A stretch of DNA of 64,000 nucleotides from Stercorarius parasiticus (lineage: Eukaryota > Chordata > Aves > Charadriiformes > Stercorariidae), in assembly GCA_013396915.1 (NCBI GenBank), contig VWZL01000296.1, positions 138,466-202,465 on the forward strand, given 5' to 3'. The first letter of the stretch is position 1. Each line of letters starts with the position of its first letter. Made by a program: the position numbers and the translations under genes. Below the pieces are notes generated by a model that made no database searches, was not told the DNA's origin, and saw only the letters and a program-made list of their open reading frames with translations. This document shows, piece after piece, positions 1 through 59,700 of the stretch.

Positions 1-40215
<40,215 letters not shown>

Positions 40216-43200
40216 TGAGCTGTGTGGCTAGAGGCAGGGGTTGGGGCTGAGCTGGGGCTGTGGGTCTTGGACTGAGGGTTGTAGCTGGGGCCGGGAGAGC
40301 ACAGCCTGAGCTGGAGGCCAGGTCACAGCTGAGCGTGGCGGGGCCCGTGGAGGAAGACAGTGGGTACGATTCTGTGAATCGGCATGGGGGCTTCTTGCCA
40401 GCCTTGTGGTGTTGCTGTTGGGCCCTGCCTGTGTCAGGGAGGCTTGCTGCATCTTTTCTGGAAGCTGATTTCAAATCTTTGTATACCTGGCTTGTGTGTT
40501 GCTGTCTGTGCCATCGTACTTTGGTCCCATTGCTACGCAGCAAATGTTTCTCTGTCGTATCCTTTCACCGATGCATTTGAGACTCTTCTGAGCCGTTCTG
40601 ACTCAGCCTCTTTCATGTGAACACTGAATCTTGTAATGTAGGAAGTTCACCAGAAGCGAATCCTACCTGCCTGCGTGACTGTAATATGTGCAGGCTGATC
40701 CGCACAGTGATGCAGGATAAAGCTGTTCTGGCTCCCATTCTTCTGCAGAGAAAACAATTATCCGTGAGGTTGGTGATTTCTTGTCCTCTCCATTCACCTC
40801 CTATATGCCTCGCTTCTAGGCTGCTCTGTAAGTGCTTTTCTGCCTCCACCATTTCTCCTATGGTTTGTGCAGTGGCAGCATTTTTATCCTTTTTTGCTCA
40901 TTTATGTGGCTCCTTGGAGCTTTTCCTTTAGTAAAGCTCAGCACTGTGTCACCAGAGCTGTCACCTGTAAGGCTGACAGCCCAATTCAAAGGACCGTGTG
41001 AGGTTTTTACCCTTTTTTCTTATGTCTGTCTGTTTTTTCTTTTTTTGGACTGCTCTTTCAGCCTTTCTCCTCCTCCCTTGAGTGCTGCCCATAGATCCCC
41101 CACCCCATCATCTTCTGCAAGGCTGCAGCTGTGTTGGGCCTGTCCAAGGTCTCTCTTTGCCCTAGCTGTTCAATAGTTCTGCTCCATCTTTTCAGCATAG
41201 CTGGCAAATGCTCTTCCCTCTGTCCTCCTCTACTGGCTGTGTTACTTGTAGGACTAGTCCAGCTTTCTTCTTGAGGGAGGACTCCTGTGAGCACTAGATC
41301 TGGTCAGTCCTCAGTGGAGAACTGATCTTCCATGGGAAAAATCTAGAGCCTTAGTCTGTGTTTTTTAGGGAAAGATCTAGCTCAAGGTGGTGAACCAAAC
41401 AGGAGGGATTTTCTTTCTTGTAGCCAAGTGCGTTGGCAGAACAAAAGGCTAAGACAGGCTACTGCCCTGCTTTTCCCCCCCGAGAATGCATGCTTGCAGC
41501 CACTCAGTCCTCCGTGCACGGTCCCTCTGGCTTCATTGCTGACCGTAACCTTCTGTTCTGATGCTCAGCGTAACAGCGGTCATCCATTTAATTCCAAATA
41601 TGCCAGCTCGCTTCCCTTTCCACAGCTCTGTGGGAAATTGTTGTGTGCCCATCCCTGTACCTCTGCTGTGCCACAGCCGAACAAGAGCCCAGCCAGTGAC
41701 CGCTGCCGTGTCCCACTGCGAGCAGTGGGCAGGGAGGGCAGCACCGGGGGGGCCTCAGCCGGGCCCTGGCAGGCGATGGGAGGAGGAAGGGCTGATGCTA
41801 GCTGGCACGCTGGTGCTGTGATCCCCTTCTGCAGAATTCTGCTTTTAAACCATTGAAATTTGAATTTTGAGATCTGAATTGCTGAATTGTTTCTCCTGTT
41901 CTGGTTTTGGGGATGTTTGGGATTTTTATGTCTCTTAATATTTTTTTTCCCCCCTCGTTACTGAGGGGAGCATCCAAAAAGCAAGTTTTAAGCTGTAGCA
42001 CTGCACTGAATTACTCTGATCAGCATTTTTTTGTTCATTTTACACTGAAAGAGAATTGTGTGGACATCCTAAAATGGGGAAGAGAGGAAAAGGAGGGAAG
42101 TAAAAGATCGTTTTAGAAGAAAAAAATCAGTCTGAAATAGCCTTTGTTCTCCTCCTCACCTGCCTGCCTGTGCTGACACTGAGAAAAGCATCAGTGGGGC
42201 TAAATCTCCGATGCTCAGATGCTGAACAGACTCTGTTGTACTGCAGAAAAAGTGTCCCAGCTCTTACTTTCTCTGCCTCTGAGCTGATGGTCTTTGGCTG
42301 GTGTGTGTGTGTGCTGTAATACCAGACCTGGTTTTTAGACTAGCACTTTGTAAGTGTTTGGCTCTATTGTACAAAGAGGAAAATTAAAGAGTGGTTTGCA
42401 CTGAAATTGGGTTTCGTTGTATTTTCAGCTTTTGTTATGTGACCTGAGACTGCTGGTTGGGGGGAGGCCTGGGGCTCCAGGAGCTTTTTTGGCTGGGGAA
42501 GGTGAGTCCTGCAGAGCCAGCTCCTGCTCTGCCAGTGGGGATCTGGGAGAAGAGCAGCCCTTTCTTGCACTGCTCCATACATCTGAGAGTTCCTGCTCGC
42601 TCCAGGGTTGCCTTTTCTCGCCTGTGTGTTGCTGATATCTCGTGCTGTAGCAAAACCTGTCCTTGCCTTTCTGTGGTACTGGGCAGCCTCAGCTACGGCT
42701 TCCTCATCGTTCCTCCACCTCCATGGATCTCGGGGGGGGGCTCCTGGCCTTCCTTCTGTCTGCTTTCTCCAGGGGATCAGGGCTGTTTGTGGCTCTGACA
42801 CTGAAATAGTTGCCCTGCAGTTGGTGCAATTTCCTCCTCAAGGTAACCTTGAACAAGTGTCCAAGAGCAGGCTGGAAAAGACTGAGGAAGTTAAATGCAA
42901 CAGGCTTGTGTACATTTAGCATTGGTGCGTGTGCTAGGAACCTGGCGATTGTCAAAATCTTGCACGTCAAGGCAGGCTATGGCGCCCCAGTAGGAAGGTT
43001 TGAAGTCTTCACGTTGCCATTACAGTGTAACAGTGGAGGAGCTTGATCTTAGCTGGAGCCTCAGGGAGGGTTGGAAGAGCCTTACTGTAGAACAGCAGGT
43101 GTTGAGCTTCCCTGTGAAATGCTGACCACCAGAGCATGGTGTGAAACCCATCACGGGAAGGAGGGAAAGCAAAGTGGCAGCTTTGGGCTGCGGAGGTGTT

Positions 43201-44361
43201 TGGGTAGTCTGTGTGCAGGCCTGCAGGAGTGGCTTGTGCAAGAATGTGGAGGGCATGAAGCGAGATGAAATTCCCCATTGCAAAAGGGAGGGGAAAAAGA
43301 ACCTGAAACCCTGGTTGTGTTGTCAGTGAAGCGCTGTTGTTCGCATTCAGGGAAGAGGTGTCTGAGGCAGAGAAGACCATCTCTGAGCTAAGGCTTCTGT
43401 TCAGAGGGGAGACGATTTTGGTAAGAACAGAAAACAGGCTGTGTCTCAGTCCTGCCTCAGCTCCTGCCTTGTCGAGGGCATGCAATTTCACCCTGAAAAA
43501 AAGGGCTCAGAATAAAAACTGGGGGGGAAATAACAGCCACATAGAGTATGGAAGTGTTTCCCTGGGCTAGGACTTTTCACCCTGGGCAAGAGAGGTGTGA
43601 GGAGCTCCTGCAGAAGGACAAGGTGGGAGCAGTTGCTCCCTGTTCTCTACAGCACAGGAAGATGCTCAGGCAGGAGGCTTAAAACAAGATGAGTATGGTC
43701 CCCACCTGGCACAGTAAGTAACTGAATGGGGACTACAGGCATCCTTGCTATCTGTACCTCCTGCTGAGGGTGGCAGGCAGGAGGGGCTCTGCAGGCAGTC
43801 TGAGGTGCCAATAAATGGATTTGGGAAGGATTAGATTAATGGGGAATAGTCTGTGTGCTTGCTACCTCTGCACAGAAATGCCACCTGGCTCCCCACTGCC
43901 CAAAGACCTCTGAGGAGCTGCTCTGCCCAGGAACAAAAACAGCCAAGAGGGGGCCAGAAGTTGTTCCTGTGGCCACCAGTGTGTCCACCAGCAGGTTGAC
44001 CAGGTCAGAAGAAAGCAGATGGGATTTTGCAGCAGTGGGGAGCCTTGGTGCAGGCCTGGATACGCAAGGAAGGTGAGCTGTCCCATGCTTTGCCTTGGGC
44101 AAGTGGTGAGTATCTCCCTCTTGCTTTTGTTTTCTCCTGAGAAAGCTTCAAACCCTGATTATTAGAACAGGAAAAAAAAAAGTATAAAGAGGAAGGACAA
44201 CCACCGCTTTCAGTTTGTGTACTAGAACTAGGAATTTTAGGTCTTTCCTCCAGCATACGTTTCCCAGGACGAGAAACGGCTTCAGCTAGAAACCCACACC
44301 AAAAGCCTTTGGCTCAAATCAGAGTTAGGTAACTGCAGTTCTGAACATGGTGTTTTTTTCT
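40216..44361. other. Intergenic region between convergent USP4 and EMC3
   Basis: About 4.1 kb, somewhat more GC-rich than the USP4 introns, with many overlapping open frames on both strands but none with recognisable homology. It holds copy B of the diverged repeat (41251-41400), a short GT tract (near 42300) and G runs (near 42730). No gene is supportable. Confidence 0.65.
41251..41400. repeat. Diverged repeat, copy B
   Basis: Partner of 39236-39385. The two share an ordered series of similar words over about 150 bases in the same orientation, at an estimated two-thirds identity by eye. Confidence 0.5.
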
Positions 44362-44367
44362 TTTATT
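44362..44367 (-). terminator. Possible EMC3 polyadenylation signal
   Basis: TTTATT on the plus strand is AATAAA on the minus strand, 88 bases beyond the EMC3 stop. It would give a very short 3' UTR; a more distal signal may be used instead. Confidence 0.4.
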
Positions 44368-44454
44368 CTCAGCCTTGCTAAAATACATTATATAGTTTTA
44401 AGTAACATTTCTTTTCAAATGACTCTTAGAAGAGACAAAAGCATATTCTCAAAT

Positions 44455-50037
<5,583 letters not shown>

Positions 50038-50154
50038 TCAGGCCCCGGCTCCACTTCCGTTTCCGGGCCCAGCCCGTCCGCCGCCGCCGGAAGGACGTCA
50101 CGGCGCGCCAGCGGCGGGAAGCTCGGGGGGGGGACTGGCGGCGGCGGGGGGCTG

Positions 50155-50665
50155 NNNNNNNNNNNNNNNNNNNNNNNNNNNNNNNNNNNNNNNNNNNNNN
50201 NNNNNNNNNNNNNNNNNNNNNNNNNNNNNNNNNNNNNNNNNNNNNNNNNNNNNNNNNNNNNNNNNNNNNNNNNNNNNNNNNNNNNNNNNNNNNNNNNNNN
50301 NNNNNNNNNNNNNNNNNNNNNNNNNNNNNNNNNNNNNNNNNNNNNNNNNNNNNNNNNNNNNNNNNNNNNNNNNNNNNNNNNNNNNNNNNNNNNNNNNNNN
50401 NNNNNNNNNNNNNNNNNNNNNNNNNNNNNNNNNNNNNNNNNNNNNNNNNNNNNNNNNNNNNNNNNNNNNNNNNNNNNNNNNNNNNNNNNNNNNNNNNNNN
50501 NNNNNNNNNNNNNNNNNNNNNNNNNNNNNNNNNNNNNNNNNNNNNNNNNNNNNNNNNNNNNNNNNNNNNNNNNNNNNNNNNNNNNNNNNNNNNNNNNNNN
50601 NNNNNNNNNNNNNNNNNNNNNNNNNNNNNNNNNNNNNNNNNNNNNNNNNNNNNNNNNNNNNNNNN
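50155..50665. other. Assembly gap (511 N)
   Basis: A run of 511 undetermined bases inside the GC-rich island. Both edges carry related GC-rich units, which suggests unresolved tandem repeats. A further single N is at 50956. Confidence 0.99.
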
Positions 50666-50710
50666 GCGGGAGGCTCGAGCGGCGGGAAGCTCGAGCGGCG
50701 GCTGGGCGGC
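50666..50710. repeat. GC-rich tandem repeat at the gap edge
   Basis: Two adjacent near-identical units, gcgggaggctcgagcg then gcgggaagctcgagcg, occur directly after the gap. A related gcggcgggaagctcg lies just before the gap at about 50111-50125. The unit is about 16 bases and the copy number is hidden in the gap. Confidence 0.7.
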
Positions 50711-53700
50711 GGCGGCGGGGTCCTGGAGGCGGAGGCTGCGGCCGCTCCCGGCTGAGGTGGCGGGTAGAGCAAACTGAAGGTGACGAACCTTTTCCGAGCT
50801 CCGAACTGCCCTGAGAGCACCCCGGCGAGGTCGGTTGGCGGCCACAGAAATTTCCGAGGAGCCGAGAGCCGGTGGACCGAGGAGAGGAGAAGACGGCCCT
50901 CCTCGGTCTGTCAGTCGGCACTGCGGCTCCTGATGAGCTGCCCAAGGCTCATCACNGGGGGGTCGGTCTCTTCTCCCAGGTAACAGGCGATAGGACAAGA
51001 GGAAACGGCCTCAAGTTGTGCCAGGGGAGGTGTAGACTGGATATTAGGAAAAATTTTTACACTGAAAGGCTTGTCAAGCATTGGAACAGGCTGCCCATTT
51101 TGTTAGTGTTAGGCTAATGGTTGGACTCAATGATCTTAAAGGTCCCTTCCAACCTAGGCAATTCTATGATTCTATGATACTTTATGGAACTTGTTTTAAG
51201 AGCCTCTGCCAAATAGTTGGAATTGAGCATGAGGTGATCAAGTGTCTTCTTTAACTAATTTTTAATTTTTAAAGGTGAGCCAAGATTTACTGATTTATTT
51301 TTAATCACTGCCACTCGCCAAAAGAGGACAAGTCAGATGGAGGTTTGTCCTGACAGAACCTGCAGATGTATCGGGTTAGGAACATGAACGGGGCTGGGTA
51401 ACATGGCTGGGCTCATGAACGCTAATTGCTAATCCTTTGTAGCTTTGTCTACATGGGCATGGGGAGAGGATCACGAGTTTAGACCAGTGGATGCAATCTG
51501 AGACCTCAGTTACTCATTTTGACTTGCCATTTAATGTGCCTGGCATCTGAATGAAAAGCCAAGCCTTGTTTTATGAGAATTTTACAAGAAGTGATGTATT
51601 ATGCTGTTTAAATATAACAAGCTCTAAAATCTCAACTGGTACAGCAGAAAAATGTGGTGTGATACTGGTTAACCAGGCAATCTGCTGTTCTTTGAGCAAT
51701 TTCAATTTCTGGAGCATTCCCCTTCACTATTCACTAACACATTCTAGATTTGTTTAAAAAAACCCTGCATTAAAGTAATGTCTCCTTTGCTTACTTGTCT
51801 TTTTCCTGCGTTTTTATAGGCAACAACAAAGGTTTTGTTGCCATGGTTTCAAAAAGGAAATCGCCAAAAGCTGATGATTCTGGAGAGAGCTGCAAGACAG
51901 ACTTGCCGAGTAGGTGCTCAGGTATAGTCTTATGGGGAATGGAGACCTTTTGGTAGAGGCAGTGGCTCCAAAGCAGGGATAAGGCCAAAATTACGGTTTT
52001 GATAATGCTAATAATTAATGACCCTGTTGATCTCTAAACACTTTTTAATCACAATAAAACAAGAACACTAAAAGCAGTGCCATATCTTTTCTCAGTCTCT
52101 CTGTTCTCATACCTTTGATCAGTATTTACCATTTGAGCTTCACTGCCTTCAGAGTGTGCGGATTCATCACATTTGATCAAAACTGCTATCTAGAAATCAA
52201 ACCAAATTTCTCTGTGTAGCTGGAGGGAAGACAGTTATTTTTCGCTTTAGCAGAGGGGTGGACATGTAAGAGACAGGTCTGCTGGGAGAACCTATATTAA
52301 ATTTGTGCTTTTCACACCAGAGGAAAGTATGTACGCTAGCATTGCTCATAATCTGTTAGTGGATATGTCTCTCACCAGAGTAAGCCACTGAAGGTGTATT
52401 TCAACTGTCACTAAAAAGGGTGAGTAAGAAACGTTCCTTTCTGGTGTGATGTTGCAGGGATGCTTTATAGGATCTGTGGATTGGCATCTGAGTCAGCTAA
52501 TGACTGCTGTCAAATAGCAGTACAGTTTGTTGGTCTGGTCCCATAAACATATTCCTGTTTTCCTCCAATTTCTTACTGGAAGGTTAATTTTGAATTAGTT
52601 GTTTATATCCTTGCTGTTTTTATTGCAGCGTATATTTAATGTAGCATGTCTTGTTTTCTCAGAAACAAAGAAGTCACGGATTTCTGATAAGGAAAAGGAC
52701 TCTGCCCATAGTGGACTGGAGAATGAGGGAGTCTTTGAAGAGCTCCTTAGAACATCAGGAATTGTACTGAAAGCTGGCGAGGGACAGAATGAAATAGGTA
52801 TGCTCTCTCTGCTCCAACTGCTTTTCTCTGTTTGTATCTGAAAACGTGCAAAGATGACTGGTACAAAGTAAAGATGCATTTTACTTTGTAATGCAGAGCA
52901 AAAATGCTTGAGCCAGCTTGTTCCAAAGTTCAAGCAAACCTTCATATGGCCTCTTATTTGTCATATATGTCTTGAATTGCACAGTTCCTGCTGTATTCGG
53001 GGCATCACATAAATTCATTAAACCAGCTTTTTGGGCGTATACAGGCTAAGCCAGAAGACTTCAGAAAAATTATTGGAGGTATATGGAATAAGATTAGACT
53101 GCATCTGTGATTACAGTGTCGAGTTACAGAGGCAGGAGCTCTGAAACATGAAAACGAACGTGTTGCCTTTCAGCTCAGATGAGGCCTTCAGGAATTTGTG
53201 TATTAAGCCTTTTTAATGCTATTAGCTACTCTCAGACCAGACTGGAGAAGGCACAAGTGGTGATACCATTCAGGCTTTTGCTAACTGGACTTCTCAATAG
53301 GGCAAATGCAGTAGTAGTGGTGGATGGGCTTGAGAGCTTGCACTTAGTGTCGCTGTTGTTGTGATGTTGTATGGATAAAATGTGTCTGGTTCTTTATTTT
53401 CTTTTTAAACTTTCTCCTTAGCTGTAGACCAAATGACTTTCCAGAAGAAGCTCTGCCTGGCCCTGGAGAAGCACCCTACTTACCCAGGTGTAAGTAAGAG
53501 ACTATGCTTTGGCAGGAGCCAGCTTTAAAACTGTTTGCTGTGTAGCAAAAGATGCAAATGTTGCTGCCAGGCCCATATAAAAGTATGCAACACAGTAGCT
53601 TATCTTGGATTTCTGTGGTCCAGATTCTCCAAATCTCTCAATGTTGCTGTTCCAGCCTTTTGGTACCATTGTCCTTCTGCTACGTCTGTCTCTTCTCACC

Positions 53701-56700
53701 TGTTACATCTGAATAGTTAGAAAAAAAGCGTGCCTCTGTTAAAGCTTTGGTGTGCATGCTCCAAGGTTGGTTTCACACAATTCCAAGCAAAAGTTCTGCA
53801 CTTCCACCGCCATGCCCTGACAAAGTAATTAATTAGCAATATTATTCAATAAACAAAGACTCTGAAAGAAGAAAAATCACTCGCTTAACTTTCTAGTGGA
53901 AGCTGTGTTTGGTTTTGAGTTGCTGGGACCTGGCAGCATTAAAACTGCCACAATGTGGTGCTCCTCTCCTGTCAACAAGCCCAGCGTGAAAGTCCTGAGG
54001 CCGGTGATTTGACTGGAAATGCTTTTTGGGTGCAGCTCTTGTCACGTTAGATATTGCTGTCTCAGCAGAACTGGAAGAAAGGTAAAGCCCTTTTAAATAA
54101 AAGCAAAATGTGAGACTGTTGCTTTAGAGTTATTTTGTAGAACAACCAGTGTTTCCTTTTGTAAATGGTTTAGACTAGAATTCATTTATTATCCAGTATT
54201 CCTTCCATCATAATTTCTGTCTATCTGCTAGCTCTTCACTGTTCTTATCTGCTCACAAAGTGTGTCCTAAAAGACAGCAGTTGATCAGGGTGTCTTTTCA
54301 GGAAGTGGATAACTTCTCTCTGCTTTGCAGGTTGTGAAGCAATTTATCAGCGGCTTGGAATCTCACATCAAGGACAGAAACCAGTTCAAGAACTGTCTCT
54401 TGCCATGCATTCCTATACGGACTGAGGGGTCGAGGTCAGAGAAAATGTATTTTATCTTACCCTTCAGCCAGAGATGGTGTCTAGTTAATTGTCACATAAT
54501 GTTGAGCAGAGTGGAGGGAAAGACCATAGCAGCAGCTGAATCACAGTAAGACTTGTTTCTTAAGCAAAAGTGGCTAGTGTAATACATTGCTATTTAATAG
54601 CAATAAGTTTAAAGTGGTAAGTCACAGAATTTTCTAGCTGCCTGTGGCGTGCCTTGGGCTCCATGGCATTTTATGGCAGGAGCCAAGGCTGGTGAAGGTC
54701 AGCTGTCTTGACAATTTTTCCAGGAGATAAAGCTTAACCACAGAGACTTTTGCATTTCCAGCTCAGACTGGTCTTGTAGAGAGTAAACTTATTTAGACCT
54801 AAAGCAGAATTTTAATTTTTGTGTGTTTCCGGGGTCACCGTACGTTACCATAAGTCATTGTAAGAGTATTGTTTTTTTTTTTAAAAAAAAAAACAAACCA
54901 GTAATGGAAAGAGTTATAGCCTGTTCTCCTCACATGTTTTTAATATAACTGTAGTGGAATCTTTGATCTTGCAGGACTCTGGTGCACTCATATTGTGAAA
55001 GCCTCATTAAACTGCTTCTTGGAATTAAGGTCTTACAGGTATGGACATCTTAGTTTGCTCCTTACGGTAGTGGTTGTTTATTTAGGGATCCTTCTGCTTA
55101 TGTGAGTAGAAGATTAATAGAAGTGGTTGTGAAGAAGATGAGGCTGCAGGCTGGAATAATGTCCAATTTCTTGGTTCTTTAGGGATATAAAGATGCTCAG
55201 GGCCTGGAGCACATAGCATACAAGAAAAGACAGAGGGAGCTGGGTTTGTTCAGTGTTAAGAAGAGAAGATTAAGGGAGATATTTTGGTCTTCAAATATCT
55301 AGTTGCATGGTGTAGAGAAAATGGAGCCAGACTCTTCTCAAAGGTGAATCGGGGTAGGATGAGAGATGACGGCTCAGGTCAACCAGCAGACCCTCTGATA
55401 GAGTATAACCACTTCCACTGTGGAGAATGTCTTCCTTAAGTGCTAGAACAGGAAGGCTAGAGAGGTGGTGGAAACTCCAGTATTGGAGGAATTTGAATCT
55501 TGGAGGTGTTCAAAAGTGGGCAAGACACTGAGCAACCTGATCTAACCTTGATAGTTAGCCCTGTTTTGAGCAGGGGGTTGGACCTCCAAATTTTTTTAAT
55601 GTATGTTTTAATGTTAACCTAATTTTTTAAATGTATAAATTACAGCCATGAACAAGGGTTTACATGGAGCCAATCCATATGAAAGGGCAGAGGCCCTTCC
55701 AAGACTTCCTTGGGTATAGCAGGGACCTTGATTTGTTTACCCCTTGAATCAGGCATCTCCCCTTCCTGCAGCTGCTAGCAGCAGATGTGGAAAAGGGAAA
55801 GGACAGTGGGTCTTCTCTTTGCTTCCTCTGTGTTACCTTGAGGCAACACAATAAGTCAAGGAAGGGGGAAAATGCACAAGGACCAGCCCCTAGGTTCAAG
55901 AAATGTCTGGACAATAAGATGATGTATGGTTCTCTCTTCACTGTCTTGCATATTTTCCCTTCCCCTTTTCCAATGTAGCTCCAAAGACAATTGCTTTCAG
56001 TCCTATATTGCAGGTGAACCCCCTGTTCTGTCCTGTCTGGCAACTGGTATGTGCCCCCCTTAAAAGAACCATAGAACAGAAGTACTTTTTTCTTGTTGCA
56101 AAGCACTGCTGGCAAGAACAAGTTCTGTTAAGTAGTATACAAGTTGCATCAAGATGTATATGGAGTGGAAGATGACAGATATCTCACTGAGGCATGGGAA
56201 ACCTGACAGCAGCTGTGGATTTAAATCCTATTATAATTAAAATGTTTTAAAAGTTCTTGTCTTAAATAGATTTTTAGAATTGCATGGGGGAAGGTTTAGA
56301 GCTGCAAAGGGAATGGCAAAAGCATGTGGGCACTGTTTTCAAACTTGCCTGAAATTGATGCTTTAGATTCCGATGTGGTGAAAAGCAACTCTGGTGGGTC
56401 TGAGAAAGAGAGCTTAGTTTGGCCTAGAGGAATTGTACATCTTGCCTGTATGCTCTGCTTCTATTTTATTATATGAATAGTTTATACCACTCTCAGCATT
56501 TGTGGTTTTCAGCTTGCAGGCTGTATCCCTCCTTTCTGGCATTAGGGAAGAGATTTCGTATGCAGGAAATATTTTTATTTGTCCTTTTGAGTCTTTTATT
56601 CTCTGTGCGTGTTTCATCTGTGAAAGATCAGTTTTGGTGGCAATGCTACAGCACAAGCAGCAAATCATCATCCTAATACTGTCTTTCTGCCTTTTTTCTA

Positions 56701-59700
56701 GCCTGCTGTCATAACACTGTTGTTGGAAAAGATCCCTGAATTCTTTTTTGACATGTAAGTATTGACTGTCTTCTCTCTGCCTTGAAATGAAATTTTTATT
56801 TTGGACAATCACTAGCTGTTTGACTTTAACTGTTACTTCAGATTTACCTGAATGGATGTTTGCACTGTTTTTTTCTTCATACATGTGTAAATTATCTATG
56901 AGGTACCATGACTTTAAACGTGTGGGTGCATAAAGCAGAAGACAAATTTATAGAAGCTGAAATACAGACATACCCTATGATTCATTATGCTTTTTGTAGC
57001 TACTGGCACAAGCTTTGGAAGTATTTCAGCAGAAGGACTATGGACTATTGCTTTATTTAAAAAAAGATAAATGTGGCTGGCAGAATCTTATGACGCTGCT
57101 GGATACAAGCAGACCTCCTTCTAAAAATACAGATTGTATTCAAACAAGGAAAATAGAAAGTGTTTTGAATGTAGAACATCCTATCAGAGTGAGAGATCTT
57201 GAGGCAGAACACAGGCAAGACTTGAACACTGCAGCTCTTTTTCTGGTGCCCTGGATGCTTGCTCCAGAATTACTGAATGGTCAAAGGACGCAAAGAAGCT
57301 GAGGCTGTTTCTGATGCAGTATTTGTTTCAGTGCTGAGTATCAAGCAGGATGTACAAATGCTGTACAGAGGTTAAGTCTGAGAAATTGTCTCCGACTGAA
57401 ATCTTGTTAGAGGAGGGTTTAACACAGTCACAAGGACTGAATTGTTTTCACCCAAGAACTCTAAAGGACCTTGGGTGTAAAAGTGATAAGCTGATAATTG
57501 TGCTGTGAACCCTTTAGTAAGTTTTAGAAATGGATGGTGTTACCTTCGTCTATCAAGCTGTGAGAAAAGCGAAGGTTTTTTTATGTATTAATGATCAAGT
57601 GAAAATGGAAACGAAAACCAGAAATAAGTGGTCCATTTTGCAGCAGGAGGATGTTGTCAGGATGATCTCATTGAGATCTAGGTTGGTTAGCGTGCAGTGG
57701 TGGTGTATTGAAACAGGCTGGTAATATCCCTGCTTTTTTGGCATACCAAGTAAGTAGGGTTCTTCCTAGATCGTGCTAAAATTTGTAGCGGTGTTAATGA
57801 TCTTTTCATAATATGGTTTTGATAGTTCGTTGATTTGAATTTCAACTCATGGTCTTGCTGACCAGCAGCAAAGATTTTGAGTCTGTCTGTAGGTCTGACT
57901 AATCTGTGTTTCGTTTTCTGCCGTTTTAGCGTGGGCACCTTTGGAACAAATTTTCCCCGGCTCATCGTCAATCAATTTAAATGGCTTGACAGACTTCTTG
58001 ACAGCCAGGTGGGTACTGGTGGTGCAATCACATGTATGCTTTTTCCAGTCAACTTCTGGAACTTCTCTCAGGTGGGATGAGATCAATTATTATGCTAATG
58101 GGAATGGATGTTGTTTTTATATTTGCATGCTGAAGGAGCAGTTTAATTCTTTCTCTTTTATTATGATTGCCTTCAGTGACTTTTGAACATTGCCTTTTAC
58201 TATTTTTCTTCTTCCTTTGCTCTCTCTCCTTTTTCATAAATTTGTAGCTGTACATATGTATCCACATGGGTGACCTCATTTTAAAGCTGTTGCTGGCAAG
58301 AAGTTACAATCCCCTCTTGTTTAATTTTAACACGAGATACTGGATAGTTGCAATCATCTGAGGATGAATTCTCTGTTCCTGCTTTGGTGGTTTTTTTCCT
58401 TCTTTCCCTAAGTCAGTCAGTAGTCAGTCTCTTTGGGTTTCTCTGTACTGGAGGGCTGTTACTAGAGAGTCCCAGAATGAACTGAATCAAGAAGTCACAC
58501 TAAACACTGAGAAGAGTGCTTTTGTGTTTCCCAGTTTCATTTGCTCACCAAGATAGTTATGTCCTACCTGTAAAAAACTATTTTTCCATAAAAGTCTCTA
58601 CTAAGATTCATGACTTCAACAGGACAATGAGTTAGGGAACAATTGGCATAAATCCAGATGAATGTCTTGCGGAGTGACCTTATATGCATGATACTGTTGC
58701 TGTGCTAATGAACCGCTCGCTCCTGGTAAGAATCCTGCAAGTGTTCCTCTTGTCTACAGGATCTTGTCAAGAAGTTAATGCAGATGATTAGTGTCTCTCC
58801 AGTACCAATCCAGCATGATATCATCACCAGTTTACCTGAGATCCTGGAGGATTCCCAGCAAAGTGAGGTCGCCAGAGAGCTCAGGTACAGATGATTCTGT
58901 TGTTTTTTTTTTGTTGGGTTTTTCTTTTTCCCTTTTGCACTTAGCACAAAAGGACAGAATGCCTTAATGCAGGTTGCACCAGGCCTGACTGAGGTAGTAG
59001 AACAGCACTCTGTTGCTGTTGATGGTAACATTCAGGGACAGCGAGCACTGCCTAAGGATATTTCATTTGGGTTGTTATCCTCTTAAAGAGAGGTCTAAAT
59101 GCTCCAAAAGTGCTTTTATCAAAAAAATTATTAAACTCTTCACTGCCTGGATACAACACAGGTAGACTCCAGTGAAGTACTCGTTACTTTTGCTGGATCA
59201 GTCTGTGATCAGTCCCTTGGATATTACTATAGAGAGCTTTTGATTTGGCTTGGATTCTACCACAGTAAGGGTCAACATTGCTTTTATTAATTAAAAAAAA
59301 ACCAACAACAGAATAAATGTGTGCATGAAGCAGGACTTTCCGGCTATTTTATATATGATTCTCAAGTGTATTTACTGACCCAAAGAACAGGAGGACCTAA
59401 TGCTGGTAGCTGTCCTCCCAGAGAGCACTACTTTAAGCTAGCCCTTATATCTGTCTTTTTTGATAGTGTATTCATTTTGCACAATAATTTTTTTTCAGTA
59501 GTCTTACCCTATATTTAATTATTCACATGAGTGTTTCTCATTCTTAGCGTTACACAGATCACTTACATTTATGCTGGTGTTAATTGTCTTTTCAAACCCC
59601 TGGTCTTTATTTCAGCTTACACCTGCAAGTGCTGCATCCTGTTCCTTGTAGCTGATCGAAAGTAGTTGTAGCTTTGTGTTTCCACTCTCAGTTTACTGGC

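Noticed and set aside
43351..43422. Open segment between AG and GT in the USP4-EMC3 interval (EEVSEAEKTISELRLLF) that looks like a coiled-coil exon
   Set aside because: It has no recognisable homology, no neighbouring exon in frame and no gene context; AG...GT flanks of this length are common by chance.
43009..43491. 160-codon open frame on the minus strand in the intergenic region
   Set aside because: Composition is not protein-like for any family I know, it overlaps other open frames in this moderately GC-rich stretch, and no splice or start context supports it.
50098..50998. Long open frames across the gap region
   Set aside because: Most of their length is undetermined bases; the remainder is GC-rich promoter sequence.
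57015..57302. 95-codon open frame in FANCD2 intron
   Set aside because: No homology; its end overlaps a probable decayed CR1 region, and neighbouring FANCD2 exons splice past it in phase.
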